Counted from the stretch's first letter, positions 7,901 to 18,500 are shown. The stretch is DNA of 48,826 bases from Candidatus Aenigmatarchaeota archaeon (GCA_017610225.1 JAFCCM010000007.1:1-48826), one strand, 5' to 3'. Numbers and translations: made by a program. Notes: a model not told the origin generated them from the sequence alone.

Positions 7901-9331
7901 ATGCTAGATTTTGAATTAAAAACTAAACTCTGCACAATAATTTTTTCTGAGGAAATAAAAATCCCAATACAACTCACTCCATCATCTGTAACAAATAAAT
8001 TTCATATTGTAATTGATTTTATCAAAAATGTATCAGAATTTAACGGTGAAGAATTTGATATATGGTTTCAGAATTTAATAGAACAAGGATTGGATGAAGA
8101 AAATAGAGCTCTAACAGTTACAAAAAATCTTGATAAATTAAAAGAATATGTAGATGCATATTTAAATTATGTCAATATTGACTATAGTATATTTGTTGAT
8201 GAAACAAAAGTTAAGAAAAACAGTATATTATTTAAAGCTGATGAAATTCAAAAAATCATTCAACTATCAAGTTATCTAAAAGTATATTCAATTTTTTCTA
8301 ATAGTGAAACTTTAAAGCTTGGAAAGAAACTTCATACTTTAATTTATAATAAGTTAGCATCAAGTATTATGGAAACAGATATTATTAACAAAATTTTCAC
8401 TGTTATTAAAACTAAAACATTTAGATATAATCTTACAGATAGATTTATGTGGGAATATATAAAAACAATTCAATGCAAAGATATTGGGATTCATATTATT
8501 GAAATATTCAATTTTATTATGAATCATATACTTATTCTATGTGAAGAAACAAAAAATCCAATTACTTATTTTGTTGGAGTTGTTGATGAATCAGTTAAAT
8601 GGTTTCTTAGATCTGTTTATAAAGGCTCAATTGTTTATGATGATTCTATTTCAACAGAAGATATTCACGGAAGTGAAAAAGACAATTTAAGGACATATAG
8701 TTTTAATGATACTCTTGGAAGATTAAAAGGAATTGCATTTGAAAAAATATATAATGATCTTGAAAGACAAAATATTTCTATGGATGTTGATGATGAAGCT
8801 ATAATTAAATTTCAAAATAGATTAAATGGTATTGATTTTACTTCTCCTTTATGTGGATGTTTAGTATTTCCAATGTTATCACAAATAACTAATATACCAT
8901 ATATTCATTTTAAAACAGTTTCATCAGATCATGCTGCAGTCTTATCATATTATGTTTTTAAATTATTACAAAAAACTTTTCAAGGAGAATATAAAAATGT
9001 ATTCTCACTTCTTCAATTTTTTCCAAAGACAAGTCCATCAGTAACCACAACATATAGAATAAAATCTATTCATAATTATCTTGATATTCAAAATTCAACT
9101 AAAAACTTTTTCGGATTTACTACAAAGATATTACCTCATGATATACTATGTCATTATGTGGGAAGAGTATCACGAATAAATTTTATCAATTTATTAACAG
9201 GCGATGGATTATCCGGAATCCCATTAAGTAAAATAGAAGGAGAAATGATCCATTTTTATACAAAATACTTTGCAGGACAATTAGATGACAAAATTGCTAC
9301 AATGACTGCTTTAATGAACTCCGACTTTTAG
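7901..9331 (+). CDS. Hypothetical protein of the RNA polymerase block (476 aa)
   Basis: ATG 7901 follows a strong site (TTTTGGAGGACAAAACTTT). The 476-aa product is Lys/Ile/Asn-rich, looks alpha-helical overall, and has no transmembrane segment or cysteine cluster. I recognise no domain. It is the first gene after the promoter-like element and is co-directional with beta' and beta. Some phage RNA polymerases carry an extra promoter-recognition subunit (as in the phage AR9 enzyme), so this protein is a candidate RNAP-associated factor. That role is inferred from context only. Confidence 0.6.
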   Translation: MLDFELKTKLCTIIFSEEIKIPIQLTPSSVTNKFHIVIDFIKNVSEFNGEEFDIWFQNLIEQGLDEENRALTVTKNLDKLKEYVDAYLNYVNIDYSIFVDETKVKKNSILFKADEIQKIIQLSSYLKVYSIFSNSETLKLGKKLHTLIYNKLASSIMETDIINKIFTVIKTKTFRYNLTDRFMWEYIKTIQCKDIGIHIIEIFNFIMNHILILCEETKNPITYFVGVVDESVKWFLRSVYKGSIVYDDSISTEDIHGSEKDNLRTYSFNDTLGRLKGIAFEKIYNDLERQNISMDVDDEAIIKFQNRLNGIDFTSPLCGCLVFPMLSQITNIPYIHFKTVSSDHAAVLSYYVFKLLQKTFQGEYKNVFSLLQFFPKTSPSVTTTYRIKSIHNYLDIQNSTKNFFGFTTKILPHDILCHYVGRVSRINFINLLTGDGLSGIPLSKIEGEMIHFYTKYFAGQLDDKIATMTALMNSDF

Positions 9332-9360
9332 AACAAAATGTAAAGAGTGGAGGATTAATT

Positions 9361-9798
9361 ATGACAAAAAAATTAAATGAAATCGAAATACTACAGGAAC
9401 TTATCCGAAGCATATATGATAAAATAGACCCTGTTGATAAATTCAAATACTTAACTGACAAAAAAATAAAAGATATCTTACATGGTGAAAAACCAGGATG
9501 TTTTATGAGTTTACCAAGAATTGGTCAAGACACATCTGCTTATCTACTTCCTATATGTAATAGAGCTGGATTTGAAGATACAGATATAATTTCTTTATCA
9601 ATAAAATTAGTTCAAAAATTAATATCAGATAAATCAGATTCATTTGACGTTAATGATTTAAATACTACATTATCAAAATTACAACATAAACATAATGTGT
9701 TTTCAAAAAAGATACCTCATCCAGCAAAGATGGCCGGTCATAAATCCAACACTACAAGACTGTTTAATAATATTAAGAGTCATTTAAAAAAAGGATAA
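9361..9798 (+). CDS. Hypothetical protein of the RNA polymerase block (145 aa)
   Basis: ATG 9361 follows AGTGGAGGATTAATT. The product is 145 aa and mostly helical, with a basic C-terminus (KMAGHKSNTTRLFNNIKSHLKKG). No known motif is visible. It lies ten bases before the beta' gene in the same transcriptional direction, so it could be an RNAP assembly or omega-like accessory factor. No sequence feature proves this. Confidence 0.55.
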   Translation: MTKKLNEIEILQELIRSIYDKIDPVDKFKYLTDKKIKDILHGEKPGCFMSLPRIGQDTSAYLLPICNRAGFEDTDIISLSIKLVQKLISDKSDSFDVNDLNTTLSKLQHKHNVFSKKIPHPAKMAGHKSNTTRLFNNIKSHLKKG

Positions 9799-9807
9799 TA
9801 ACATCAA

Positions 9808-12800
9808 ATGGCAGATATTAAAATTCTAGATGTAAACAAATTTGCTCGTGGGATGATACCAGTAACTAATACAGAATTTCATACAAAAACTGGAGAATAT
9901 CACGAGAATGGTTTGTTTTCCGAAAAAATTTTTGGTGTGGAAGGTTCATTAGATCGTTCAAAATCTTTTTCATATATGAATTTAAATACATTGATAATAC
10001 ACCCGACTGCTTATAAAATATTAATACGATTAGATAGAAAACTTGAAAAATTATTTTCGACTGAACAACCATTTTTAATTGAGGATGATGGAAGTTTAAA
10101 ACCTGATAATAATGGAATCGTTGGTATTAATGCATTTAAAGAAATATTCCCAAAAATAAAATTTAGGGGTGATACATCTGTTAGAGAAAAACTAATAACT
10201 ATATTACAAAATAGCTATAAAGATAAAATTTTATTCATTGACAAACTACCCATTATTCCTCCCGATCTTAGACCAATTTTTCAAGATGAAAATGGAATGT
10301 GGTTAATTGATGAATTAAATAATATTTATGTATCAATATTAAGAAAATCATTTCAAATAAAAAGTGCTGGAAAAAGTGGAGCTTTATATGATTTATTAAA
10401 CTTTGGAGTTCAGAAAGCTATTAATGAACATGATAAATTTATTAAAACTAAAATTGGAAAGAAACGAGGATTAATAAGAGGATCTCTTTTAGGAAAAAGA
10501 GTTGATTATTCTGGAAGAGCAGTTATTACTCCCGGGCCTAAATTAAATGTAAATGAAGTTGGGTTGCCTTTAAGAATGGCAGTTTCTCTTTTTGACCCAT
10601 TTATAAAACATTATTTTTTATTTTCAAAAATCTTTAAAAAGAAAGATGAATTAGAAAAACAAATACAATCATATACAGGATTAGATTTATCCGTTGATAG
10701 TGTTCAGAGAGTTATCAGAGCAATTAAAGCTGGGGATACAATCCCACCCAAATTAAGAAAAATGTTTTTTGATGCAACTGAAATTGTAATGATGAATCGA
10801 GTTATTTTGGCTAAACGAGATCCTGTACTTCATGATTCTTCTTATAGAGCATTTACACCTATTCTAATTGAAGGTAATACAGTTCAAATGTGTACACTTG
10901 AAGTGGGAGGATTCAATGCTGATTTTGACGGAGATCAAATGGCGTTTTTTCATCCTTTAACAACTGAATCACAAATGGAAGCAAAAGAAAAAATGATGCG
11001 AGCAGTAGGTAGTAAAAATGACACTGATGTTACTTTTGAGATTTCTAAAGAAATGGTTGTTGGTTTATATGTAATGACAAAACCATCTACTATAAAAACA
11101 TCACCCGTTGCAATATCTAAAGATATTTTAGAGAAAGCTACAAATCCATATATTCCCGTTAAATATGGAGGTAAGAATACCACAATGGGAAGAGCAATTT
11201 TTAATAGTGCATTACCATCAGGATTTAGATTTATTGACACAATAATTACAAAAAAAATTGTAAACGGATTAATTCCTGAACTTATTGATAAATATGGAGA
11301 AGAAATTACAAAAAAATCTTTATCAAAAATTGCAAAAATAGGATTTAAATTTGCAACAATAATGGCAACAACCTTTAGTTTAGATATGATTGAAATCCCA
11401 GATTCAATTAAAAGAATGAAAGAACAATTGGAAGATGCATCTCCGGAAGAAGCTTCTAAGTTATTAAAACAAATGGAAGGAATGCTTAAAGAACATTTAA
11501 AAAATACAGGGCTTGCAGATTTAATTGAGTCTGGAGCAGGTAAAGGATGGGGTCAACCAATGCAAATTCTTGTTGCAAAGGGAATTATATCAGATCCAAA
11601 AGGAAGACTATTAGACCCCATTAAAGGTTCATTTTCTGAAGGTCTAACAAACCAAGAATTCTTTAATGCTTCATCTGGTGCAAGAAAAGGATTAGTTGAT
11701 AGAACATTAAATACAGCATCAACCGGATATTTTACAAGACAGCTTGTATATTTATTATCTCCGGTAGAGGCTAATCCACATTTAAAAGATTGCAAGACAA
11801 ATAGAACTATTACATTAAGGCTTAATAAAACTATGATTAAAAGATTACATGGAAGATATATAATTAAAAATGGAAAAGTTATATCTTTCAAAGCTAGTGA
11901 TTATAAACCTGGCGATGTTGTGGATTTAAGAACTCCTATTTATTGTAAAAGTCCAAAGATCTGTTTAACTTGTTATGGAGACTTGGTTAAAAGACATAAG
12001 AGTCCATATATTGGTGTGTTAGCTGGCACATCAATTGGAGAAAGAGGGACTCAATTAATTATGAGAACATTCCATACGGGTGGTGCTGCTACAGTTATAA
12101 CAAGAGACATATTAACAGATATTCTTCAAAATGATCCTTTGATAGAAATTAAAAAACAACAATTATCAAAATATTTAGAACAAGTTGATGATAAATTAAT
12201 TGCTTTAAAACCATGTAAAGTTTCTATTGATATGAGTAATTATAAATTAAATGATAACATGGAAGTTAAAGATAATATAGTTTGGGTTAAAAATCTTTTA
12301 TCACAAATAGAATTTGACGATTTAATTTTTGCTATGATTTTAGATTACAATATTGAACTACAAAAAACCAAATCTATAATTAATAATCAAACAACAATTT
12401 TAGAATATAATAAAGGAGATGTGATCCTCACTGTGCCACTTGCTACAGATGATATTAAAGATCAAGTGAATTATGTGCAACGATTAGTTGGGGGTAGAGA
12501 GTTATATAAGAATCCAGAACATTTATTATTAAAAGTATTTAAAGTATATAGCGAACTTTCAGATATGGATATTGTTAATTTTGAAATATTAATATCACAA
12601 TCATTGAGAGATAGAACAACTCCAGAAATCCCAGCAAGATTAGGTAAAAAATGGGATCCAATAATGGTTAATCTAAAAAATAATGTATTTGCTTCTGGTT
12701 TTATTCAGGGACTTGCATTTGAAAATATAAATAAAGCTATCGAGACTGGATTGGTTTCAGAACATGATTTAGACCCATCAATATTAGAAAGATTAGTAAC

Positions 12801-12816
12801 AGGAGAATTAAAGTAA
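9808..12816 (+). CDS. Phage multisubunit RNA polymerase beta' subunit, undivided, lacking the N-terminal zinc site
   Basis: This 1002-aa beta' homologue is in one reading frame. The N-terminus (GLFSEKIFG) aligns with the start of bacterial beta', but the Cys4 zinc-binding domain that should follow is missing. Catalytic and structural motifs follow: GKRVDYSGRAVITPGP (~229-244), the Mg-binding NADFDGDQM (Asp372, Asp374, Asp376), a bridge-helix/trigger-loop region GARKGLVDRTL...GYFTRQLV (~624-648), the second zinc site Cys713/Cys719/Cys722, and SIGERGTQLIMRTFHTGG (~738-755). All three catalytic Asp are present, so it should be active. It is shorter than bacterial beta' (~1400 aa). In phiKZ-like phages beta' is split into two genes; here it is whole. 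It overlaps the beta start by one base. Confidence 0.95.
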   Translation: MADIKILDVNKFARGMIPVTNTEFHTKTGEYHENGLFSEKIFGVEGSLDRSKSFSYMNLNTLIIHPTAYKILIRLDRKLEKLFSTEQPFLIEDDGSLKPDNNGIVGINAFKEIFPKIKFRGDTSVREKLITILQNSYKDKILFIDKLPIIPPDLRPIFQDENGMWLIDELNNIYVSILRKSFQIKSAGKSGALYDLLNFGVQKAINEHDKFIKTKIGKKRGLIRGSLLGKRVDYSGRAVITPGPKLNVNEVGLPLRMAVSLFDPFIKHYFLFSKIFKKKDELEKQIQSYTGLDLSVDSVQRVIRAIKAGDTIPPKLRKMFFDATEIVMMNRVILAKRDPVLHDSSYRAFTPILIEGNTVQMCTLEVGGFNADFDGDQMAFFHPLTTESQMEAKEKMMRAVGSKNDTDVTFEISKEMVVGLYVMTKPSTIKTSPVAISKDILEKATNPYIPVKYGGKNTTMGRAIFNSALPSGFRFIDTIITKKIVNGLIPELIDKYGEEITKKSLSKIAKIGFKFATIMATTFSLDMIEIPDSIKRMKEQLEDASPEEASKLLKQMEGMLKEHLKNTGLADLIESGAGKGWGQPMQILVAKGIISDPKGRLLDPIKGSFSEGLTNQEFFNASSGARKGLVDRTLNTASTGYFTRQLVYLLSPVEANPHLKDCKTNRTITLRLNKTMIKRLHGRYIIKNGKVISFKASDYKPGDVVDLRTPIYCKSPKICLTCYGDLVKRHKSPYIGVLAGTSIGERGTQLIMRTFHTGGAATVITRDILTDILQNDPLIEIKKQQLSKYLEQVDDKLIALKPCKVSIDMSNYKLNDNMEVKDNIVWVKNLLSQIEFDDLIFAMILDYNIELQKTKSIINNQTTILEYNKGDVILTVPLATDDIKDQVNYVQRLVGGRELYKNPEHLLLKVFKVYSELSDMDIVNFEILISQSLRDRTTPEIPARLGKKWDPIMVNLKNNVFASGFIQGLAFENINKAIETGLVSEHDLDPSILERLVTGELK

Positions 12817-15800
12817 TGATTCAATTTAAATCTTTGGTTCAATATACTAGAGTAGTTGATGGAATTAGATTTCCACAAAATAATAAAGAACCTTTTTTGC
12901 TTGTATATTTTTCGGAAAATTCTAATCTTATTGAAGATTATCCAAAGTTGAATTTAAGATTAGTTGATTTAAAACATGTGGTCGTACCCTTGACAAAAAT
13001 TCCTAGAACTCGAATGACACCAGCATTTAAAAAGATATATCAACAATATAAATTATTACCTTATGCATCCAATATGGCATTCCCAAAAAATCGAAATATA
13101 TTATATGATTTATCTAATTACTTAAATGCAATTGATGTTATGTATAAACCAACAACATATAGGCAAAGAGCTGGATTTTTAATTAATAATGCTTTATTAA
13201 AAGCATTTGTTACATTCCCAAGTAATTATAAAAAAACATTAATCTATTCTATTGATATGACAAAAGATTTAAATTCATTTGTCAATAGAAAAGTATTTCC
13301 TCTTTTACGGCATATTAAAGATGGAGATTTATATTTTGATAATTTAATTTTAGCGATGGTTGGGGAAACAGATACCAGATATAGATTATTAATAAAAAAT
13401 GGGGAATTTAAATTTAGTAGACTTTTTCAGCTTTTAAAACGTATAAAACCGATTAGTTCTGAAGAGGAACAAGAAGAAGAGATCAAAAATGCTTCCCAGG
13501 TCGTTTACAGCACCGTTTCTAATAAGATAGATGTTAGTGGTAGGGGAACTGTAAAAAATGCCATTCACGACTATTTAAGAAAGGACAAAAAAACATTTGA
13601 AAAAGCTTCATCAAATGAACTATCATCTGATGAAATAAATAGGGCTACAATCGCTTCAATCTTATTTAAAGTCAATGGAAATTTGGAAAAATCAAAGAGA
13701 CTTGCGAAATCAATTCCATCTAAAAACTTAGCTATTGCAGTTAAAAAAATAAGTAGCCAATATAAAGACGAAATGTTAAAACCACAAGAAACTATAAATA
13801 CAAGTGAGATGATAATCAACAATCAATCTAATATTCCAAAAAGAGTTGATAACAAATCACCTGAGCATATTTTTAACAAACGACAAATAGATTTTCAAAC
13901 TAATCTTAGAAAAGATTTGATCAATGCATTTAAAGTTTTAGAGACTCAAGATATCCCATTGAAATTTAAATCTTTTAAAATGTCAGATTTACCAAGTAAA
14001 ATGGGAGAAATAAGAAAGTCTGATGTCGCTCTTATTACAGTAATCTTGGTAGATAAATTTGGCAATGAGCACATTATTCATCTTGAAATTCCAAAGATTG
14101 ATCCTAACACTGGAACCTTTAGAGTTAATGGTGAAAGAAAATGTTTAATAAATCAAATATCAATAAATCCAATTAGTTTTCCAAAAGAATTTGATTCTAA
14201 ATTTGAAAGCTCATATTCAACATTTCATATTTATAGTAAGAGAACTAAAACCAAACAATATCTAGAATCATATATGGGATCATTCCGTCTGCCATTTATT
14301 ATTTTATTATCTTACGCATTTGGATTTGAAAAAACATTAAAACAATATAAAATTAAACATACAATTACAGAAACAAAACCTTCTAAAGATAAACTATTCT
14401 GTAAAGTTCCATTATCATATATTGTATTTGAAGGTTTAGATACAAATCTTAAAAAAGAATTAGCTCAATCTTTTATACAAGCTAAAGTTATAAATTATAA
14501 AGTAGAACAAGAATTCGGTTCAAAAGAATATTTTAATGATTTAATAATTGCTATAACAGGCAGAGTAGATTCAACATATTTAATAACAAATAATGTTAAA
14601 TATATAGTAGACCCTATTGCTAAACAAGTGTTAGTTAATCAACAACTTCCTAGTAATTTGTCTGTTATTATGGAATATATGGCAACCAAAGCAGTCACGG
14701 GATTTGTGCAAGATAGAAATGATATAACAAATCAAAGAATAAGAAATTCTGAAATTCTAGTCCATCTAGCACAAAAACAAATTTTAGCAGCATATACAGA
14801 TTATAAAAATCAAGTATTGTCTGGTAATGAAGATGCCAAATTAACATTACAAGAAAATAAATTAATGAGTCAATTTATTAATTTAGAAATAGTTCAAAAT
14901 ATGGAATATGCAAATCCAGTTGAAGAGATGGCTACAATTACAAAAGTATCACCAGTTGGTAAAACAGTTGGAGGTATTCCTGATAAACAAGCTATTCAAT
15001 TAGATGCTAGAAATGTACACCCTTCATATTTTGGAAATATAGATCCATTAGATACAGCAGAAGGTGGAAATATTGGTATTACTCAACAGTTAACTGTTGA
15101 TGCATATATTACTTCTGCTAGAGGAATGTTTTCTCAAAAAGAAATTACCAATAAAGAAAACTCTGGAATGCTTTCAACTACAACAGCAATGATTCCATTC
15201 ATTGAAAATAATGAAGGTGCAAGAATCATAATGGCTGCCAATCAAGCTAAACAAATGCTTCCATTAAAAAATCCAGAAGCACCAATCATTCAATCTGGTT
15301 ATGAATCTACATTAACAAATGTTCTATCTGATGCTTTTATTAAACGATCACCTTGTAACGGGAAAGTAATAAATATAACAAAAGATTCTATCAATATATT
15401 ATGTCGAGATAATAAAAAACAACAGGTTGATATTACACCACAACATTTAAAATCTGGATCTGGTGTTGATACTTTAAGTGTTTTTACACCTCGAGTTAAG
15501 GAAGGACAAACTATTAAAACAAGACAAATCGTTGCAGAAGGTGGGTGTATGTCGGGTGGAAGTATATCTTTAGGACGAACTCTCTCTGCATGTTATATGG
15601 CGTATAAGGGATATAATTTTGAGGATGGTATTGTCATAAGTGAAACTGTTGTTCAAAATCAAAAGCTAACATCTCTTCATGGTATAGCTATAGAAGTAAC
15701 TGTTGAGGAAGGTGATAGAATAGTTAAACTTGCCGATATTGGACAAAAAACTAAAAAGGGAGATCCTCTATTTGTAAAAGCAATAGGAAGTCTTGAAGAA

Positions 15801-16913
15801 TTACTAGGTGGTACATTAGAAGAGGAAGAAGATGAAACAGCAGATATTTATGATGGAAAATATATCAAAAAAAGTCCGGGTGGGACTATAGTAGATATTG
15901 AAGTCTTTTCAAACTTTTCAGATGATCAATTTCCAGAATTAAAAACTCTTATTAATAGAACCAATAGAAGATATAAAAAACCATCAAAAGAAAAATTTAA
16001 AGATAGAGGAACTACTGTCAAAGGGATCTTAATTAAATTTAAGATTGAACAAGAGTTACATATTGGGGTTGGAGATAAATTATGTAATAGATATGGAAAT
16101 AAAGGAATAATCTCATTGATTGAAAAAGAAGAGCTTATGCCAAGAACTCCGTGGGGAGAAAGAATAGAAATTATCTTTAACCCACTGGGGGTTGTTAGTA
16201 GAATGAATATGGGGCAAATGTTTGAGCTTTATTGTGGGCTCATTTCAAAAACACTAGCTTCCAGAATTATAAAGAGTAAAAATAAAGCAGAAGTTGTAAA
16301 ATTATTTAGAATTGTATTAGGTAAATTGGATACTTCTCCTGGAAAACAATTCGCAAGTTCGTTTGTTAAAAATATAGAAAAATTAGGACCAAAACAATTT
16401 AAAACAATGGTAGATCAAATTAGAACAACTAAATCTGTTCCAATAATTATTCCTCCATTTAAAGCCCCCTCACATAAAGATATTGCAAATACTTTGAAAG
16501 TTCTTGGGTTAAAAACAGGTTATAAATTAAAGCTTCCAGAATATAATACAACAACTAAAAGTAATGTACCTTTTGGATATATTTATATGTCAAAATTAGA
16601 ACATATTGGAGCAAATAAAATACATTCAAGGTCAACTGGTCCAATGGTTGGTAAAACATCTCAACCAACTGGGGGCAAAAGAAAAGAGGGTGGTCAAAGG
16701 ATAGGTGAAGGTGACACATATGCTCTATTATCTTATAATTGTCCTACAGTTTTATCTGAATTATTAGGACCTCTTTCTGATGATGTTGCAACTAAAAAAG
16801 AGATAGAATCAGATATAATTCAAACAGGGTCAGCTGAGTTTAGAGAAACAAAAGTATCTCCGACAAAAGATTTATTAAATGCTTATTTTATAGCTTTAAT
16901 GTTGGGAAATTAA
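12816..16913 (+). CDS. Phage multisubunit RNA polymerase beta subunit, undivided
   Basis: This 1365-aa beta homologue has ATG overlapping the beta' stop (TAATG). Recognisable regions are GTFRVNGERKCLINQ near residue 434 (bacterial 'f.inG.ErV...Q'), NFEDGIVISE near 936, KFKDRGTTVKGI and GVGDKLCNRYGNKG near 1085 (active-site lysine region), LGVVSRMNMGQ, and the C-terminal GGKRKEGGQRIGEGD clamp/switch region near 1285. Length is close to E. coli beta (1342 aa). It pairs with the beta' encoded just upstream. The gene order beta'-beta is the reverse of bacterial rpoB-rpoC. No alpha or sigma homologue is recognisable in the window, in line with the alpha-less phage RNAPs. Confidence 0.95.
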   Translation: MIQFKSLVQYTRVVDGIRFPQNNKEPFLLVYFSENSNLIEDYPKLNLRLVDLKHVVVPLTKIPRTRMTPAFKKIYQQYKLLPYASNMAFPKNRNILYDLSNYLNAIDVMYKPTTYRQRAGFLINNALLKAFVTFPSNYKKTLIYSIDMTKDLNSFVNRKVFPLLRHIKDGDLYFDNLILAMVGETDTRYRLLIKNGEFKFSRLFQLLKRIKPISSEEEQEEEIKNASQVVYSTVSNKIDVSGRGTVKNAIHDYLRKDKKTFEKASSNELSSDEINRATIASILFKVNGNLEKSKRLAKSIPSKNLAIAVKKISSQYKDEMLKPQETINTSEMIINNQSNIPKRVDNKSPEHIFNKRQIDFQTNLRKDLINAFKVLETQDIPLKFKSFKMSDLPSKMGEIRKSDVALITVILVDKFGNEHIIHLEIPKIDPNTGTFRVNGERKCLINQISINPISFPKEFDSKFESSYSTFHIYSKRTKTKQYLESYMGSFRLPFIILLSYAFGFEKTLKQYKIKHTITETKPSKDKLFCKVPLSYIVFEGLDTNLKKELAQSFIQAKVINYKVEQEFGSKEYFNDLIIAITGRVDSTYLITNNVKYIVDPIAKQVLVNQQLPSNLSVIMEYMATKAVTGFVQDRNDITNQRIRNSEILVHLAQKQILAAYTDYKNQVLSGNEDAKLTLQENKLMSQFINLEIVQNMEYANPVEEMATITKVSPVGKTVGGIPDKQAIQLDARNVHPSYFGNIDPLDTAEGGNIGITQQLTVDAYITSARGMFSQKEITNKENSGMLSTTTAMIPFIENNEGARIIMAANQAKQMLPLKNPEAPIIQSGYESTLTNVLSDAFIKRSPCNGKVINITKDSINILCRDNKKQQVDITPQHLKSGSGVDTLSVFTPRVKEGQTIKTRQIVAEGGCMSGGSISLGRTLSACYMAYKGYNFEDGIVISETVVQNQKLTSLHGIAIEVTVEEGDRIVKLADIGQKTKKGDPLFVKAIGSLEELLGGTLEEEEDETADIYDGKYIKKSPGGTIVDIEVFSNFSDDQFPELKTLINRTNRRYKKPSKEKFKDRGTTVKGILIKFKIEQELHIGVGDKLCNRYGNKGIISLIEKEELMPRTPWGERIEIIFNPLGVVSRMNMGQMFELYCGLISKTLASRIIKSKNKAEVVKLFRIVLGKLDTSPGKQFASSFVKNIEKLGPKQFKTMVDQIRTTKSVPIIIPPFKAPSHKDIANTLKVLGLKTGYKLKLPEYNTTTKSNVPFGYIYMSKLEHIGANKIHSRSTGPMVGKTSQPTGGKRKEGGQRIGEGDTYALLSYNCPTVLSELLGPLSDDVATKKEIESDIIQTGSAEFRETKVSPTKDLLNAYFIALMLGN

Positions 16914-16925
16914 AAGGAGTCTAAA

Positions 16926-17513
16926 ATGTCTGAAAAATCACAGTTAGCACTTTGTGGAGAATCTAATTTCTCGCCGGAAGAATTAGATGATGAAGAAACA
17001 TTTTTTGATATTACATCTAAAGCTATTTTACATTCTTCCGAAATAGATATTATAAATAGTATCGGAACAGATGATTTTAAATACACTTATAAAGAACTAA
17101 TTAATGATATTAAACAATTTTCGTTTAGAAATCAAAGAAGATTTATAGAAGAAGTTTTAGAAAAAATAAGTGAGATTTATGATTTTGAATTTCCTTCAAA
17201 AGTCGATATATATAACATAAATGATATAAATGAATTATATCATTTTATGGAATTTGTAGAATTTGATAACATTAATTTTATAAGTAGGGTATGGAAATAT
17301 TTAAGAAAAGATATAAAAGGATTAGATATTGAAAAATTCTGTATATCAAATGCAATTAAAATTATAAAAGAAGTTGAAGACCAGATACAATCTCATGATT
17401 TTAATGAGAAAATTACTTTATTTTTAAGAACATATTATAAAGATAAATTTATTAAATGGTTTGTTCGTCAAACCGAAAATTCTAAAATCGAAATAATGAT
17501 AGAACAAATATAA
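16926..17513 (+). CDS. Hypothetical protein downstream of beta (195 aa)
   Basis: ATG 16926 follows AAAAGGAGTCTAAA, 12 nt after the beta stop. The product is an acidic, helical protein with an N-terminal segment rich in Ser, Glu and Asp (FSPEELDDEETFFD). No domain is recognised. The tight spacing makes co-transcription with the polymerase genes likely. Confidence 0.6.
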   Translation: MSEKSQLALCGESNFSPEELDDEETFFDITSKAILHSSEIDIINSIGTDDFKYTYKELINDIKQFSFRNQRRFIEEVLEKISEIYDFEFPSKVDIYNINDINELYHFMEFVEFDNINFISRVWKYLRKDIKGLDIEKFCISNAIKIIKEVEDQIQSHDFNEKITLFLRTYYKDKFIKWFVRQTENSKIEIMIEQI

Positions 17514-17555
17514 TGAAAGGAGAATATCTATAAAAACATATAGGAGATTAGTAAT

Positions 17556-18203
17556 ATGGATGAAAAAGGTTATTTAAATATGTTAATTGAGTCAAAAAAT
17601 AAATCTAAATTAAATTTTAAGGAACATAAATTACAAGAGAGTTTTGCCTGGCAACCAACTACTGTATATGTTCATAAGCTTGTTAAATATGATAAAGTTA
17701 TTGAAGAAAGATTAAAGAATTTGGTAATATCTGGTGTTTTAAATAATACTAAAAATGTTTATCTATATTCTTTTATCCATCCAGATGCTGAATTTTGTTT
17801 ATCCATGACTTCAGGAACATTAATTAAAGGAAGGTTTTCTGGAAAAGCGTGGAGTTCATATGTTGATCCAATGAAATTAATGATAAATAAAAGAATTGGA
17901 GCATCAGGTTTTAGTTTAGAAAAAATTCATGAAAATAAGTTTACAAGTAATATGTTTTTAGCTTCAGGAAGAAATGCTTCATTTCAAAAAATAACCGAAG
18001 TTCCATGTGAAGCAATAGGTACCACAATTCCAATTGTAACAATTCCTATTAATTATATATGGGAAAATTTTAGAACAAAATTAGATACCCCAAATAAATT
18101 AAAAGTTTCAACATTACAATTCAAACGAGGAAAATTATTTTCACTTCCTCAGATAGTTACAAAGTCAAACTATATATATGAATATAAAATGATAGCCAAA
18201 TAA
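17556..18203 (+). CDS. Hypothetical protein (215 aa)
   Basis: ATG 17556 follows ATAGGAGATTAGTAAT. The 215-aa product has alternating hydrophobic strands in its middle (NVYLYSFIHPDAEFCLSMTSGTLIKGRFSGKAW) and no transmembrane helix. I recognise no family. The leader carries a second copy of the phrase ATAATGAAAGGAGAATAT that also precedes the next gene, so the two start regions are related by duplication. Confidence 0.6.
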   Translation: MDEKGYLNMLIESKNKSKLNFKEHKLQESFAWQPTTVYVHKLVKYDKVIEERLKNLVISGVLNNTKNVYLYSFIHPDAEFCLSMTSGTLIKGRFSGKAWSSYVDPMKLMINKRIGASGFSLEKIHENKFTSNMFLASGRNASFQKITEVPCEAIGTTIPIVTIPINYIWENFRTKLDTPNKLKVSTLQFKRGKLFSLPQIVTKSNYIYEYKMIAK

Positions 18204-18219
18204 TGAAAGGAGAATATTT

Positions 18220-18480
18220 ATGAAAAAAATACCAACAATTAATATTAAAAAAGGAGATTTTAACTTAACCGTACCCCGAGAAGAATTGGTTGAGGTAAAT
18301 GAAACTGCAGATGGAGTTTGTTTTAATTTTAAAGGTGGACTTTCTCTAATGCAGATTGAACAATTTATGAAGAGCCATACAAAACAACTGATTAAAAATA
18401 CTGTAGATAACTTTCCTAATACAAATTTGATTGTAGATCTTAATGATCCCAATACTCCAATAAGAGTTGACGCAACATAA
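18220..18480 (+). CDS. Hypothetical protein (86 aa)
   Basis: ATG 18220 follows GAAAGGAGAATATTT. The 86-residue product reads as a short beta-rich N-terminus followed by a helix (LSLMQIEQFMKSHTKQLIKNTVDNF). No family is recognised. It is the last gene of the RNA polymerase block, followed by a ~590-nt non-coding region. Confidence 0.55.
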   Translation: MKKIPTINIKKGDFNLTVPREELVEVNETADGVCFNFKGGLSLMQIEQFMKSHTKQLIKNTVDNFPNTNLIVDLNDPNTPIRVDAT

Positions 18481-18500
18481 AATTCATTTATAAAATTTAT

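Noticed and set aside
9866..11891. Minus-strand ORFs within the RNA polymerase genes
   Set aside because: They lie opposite conserved catalytic coding sequence and lack ribosome sites; they are frame shadows.
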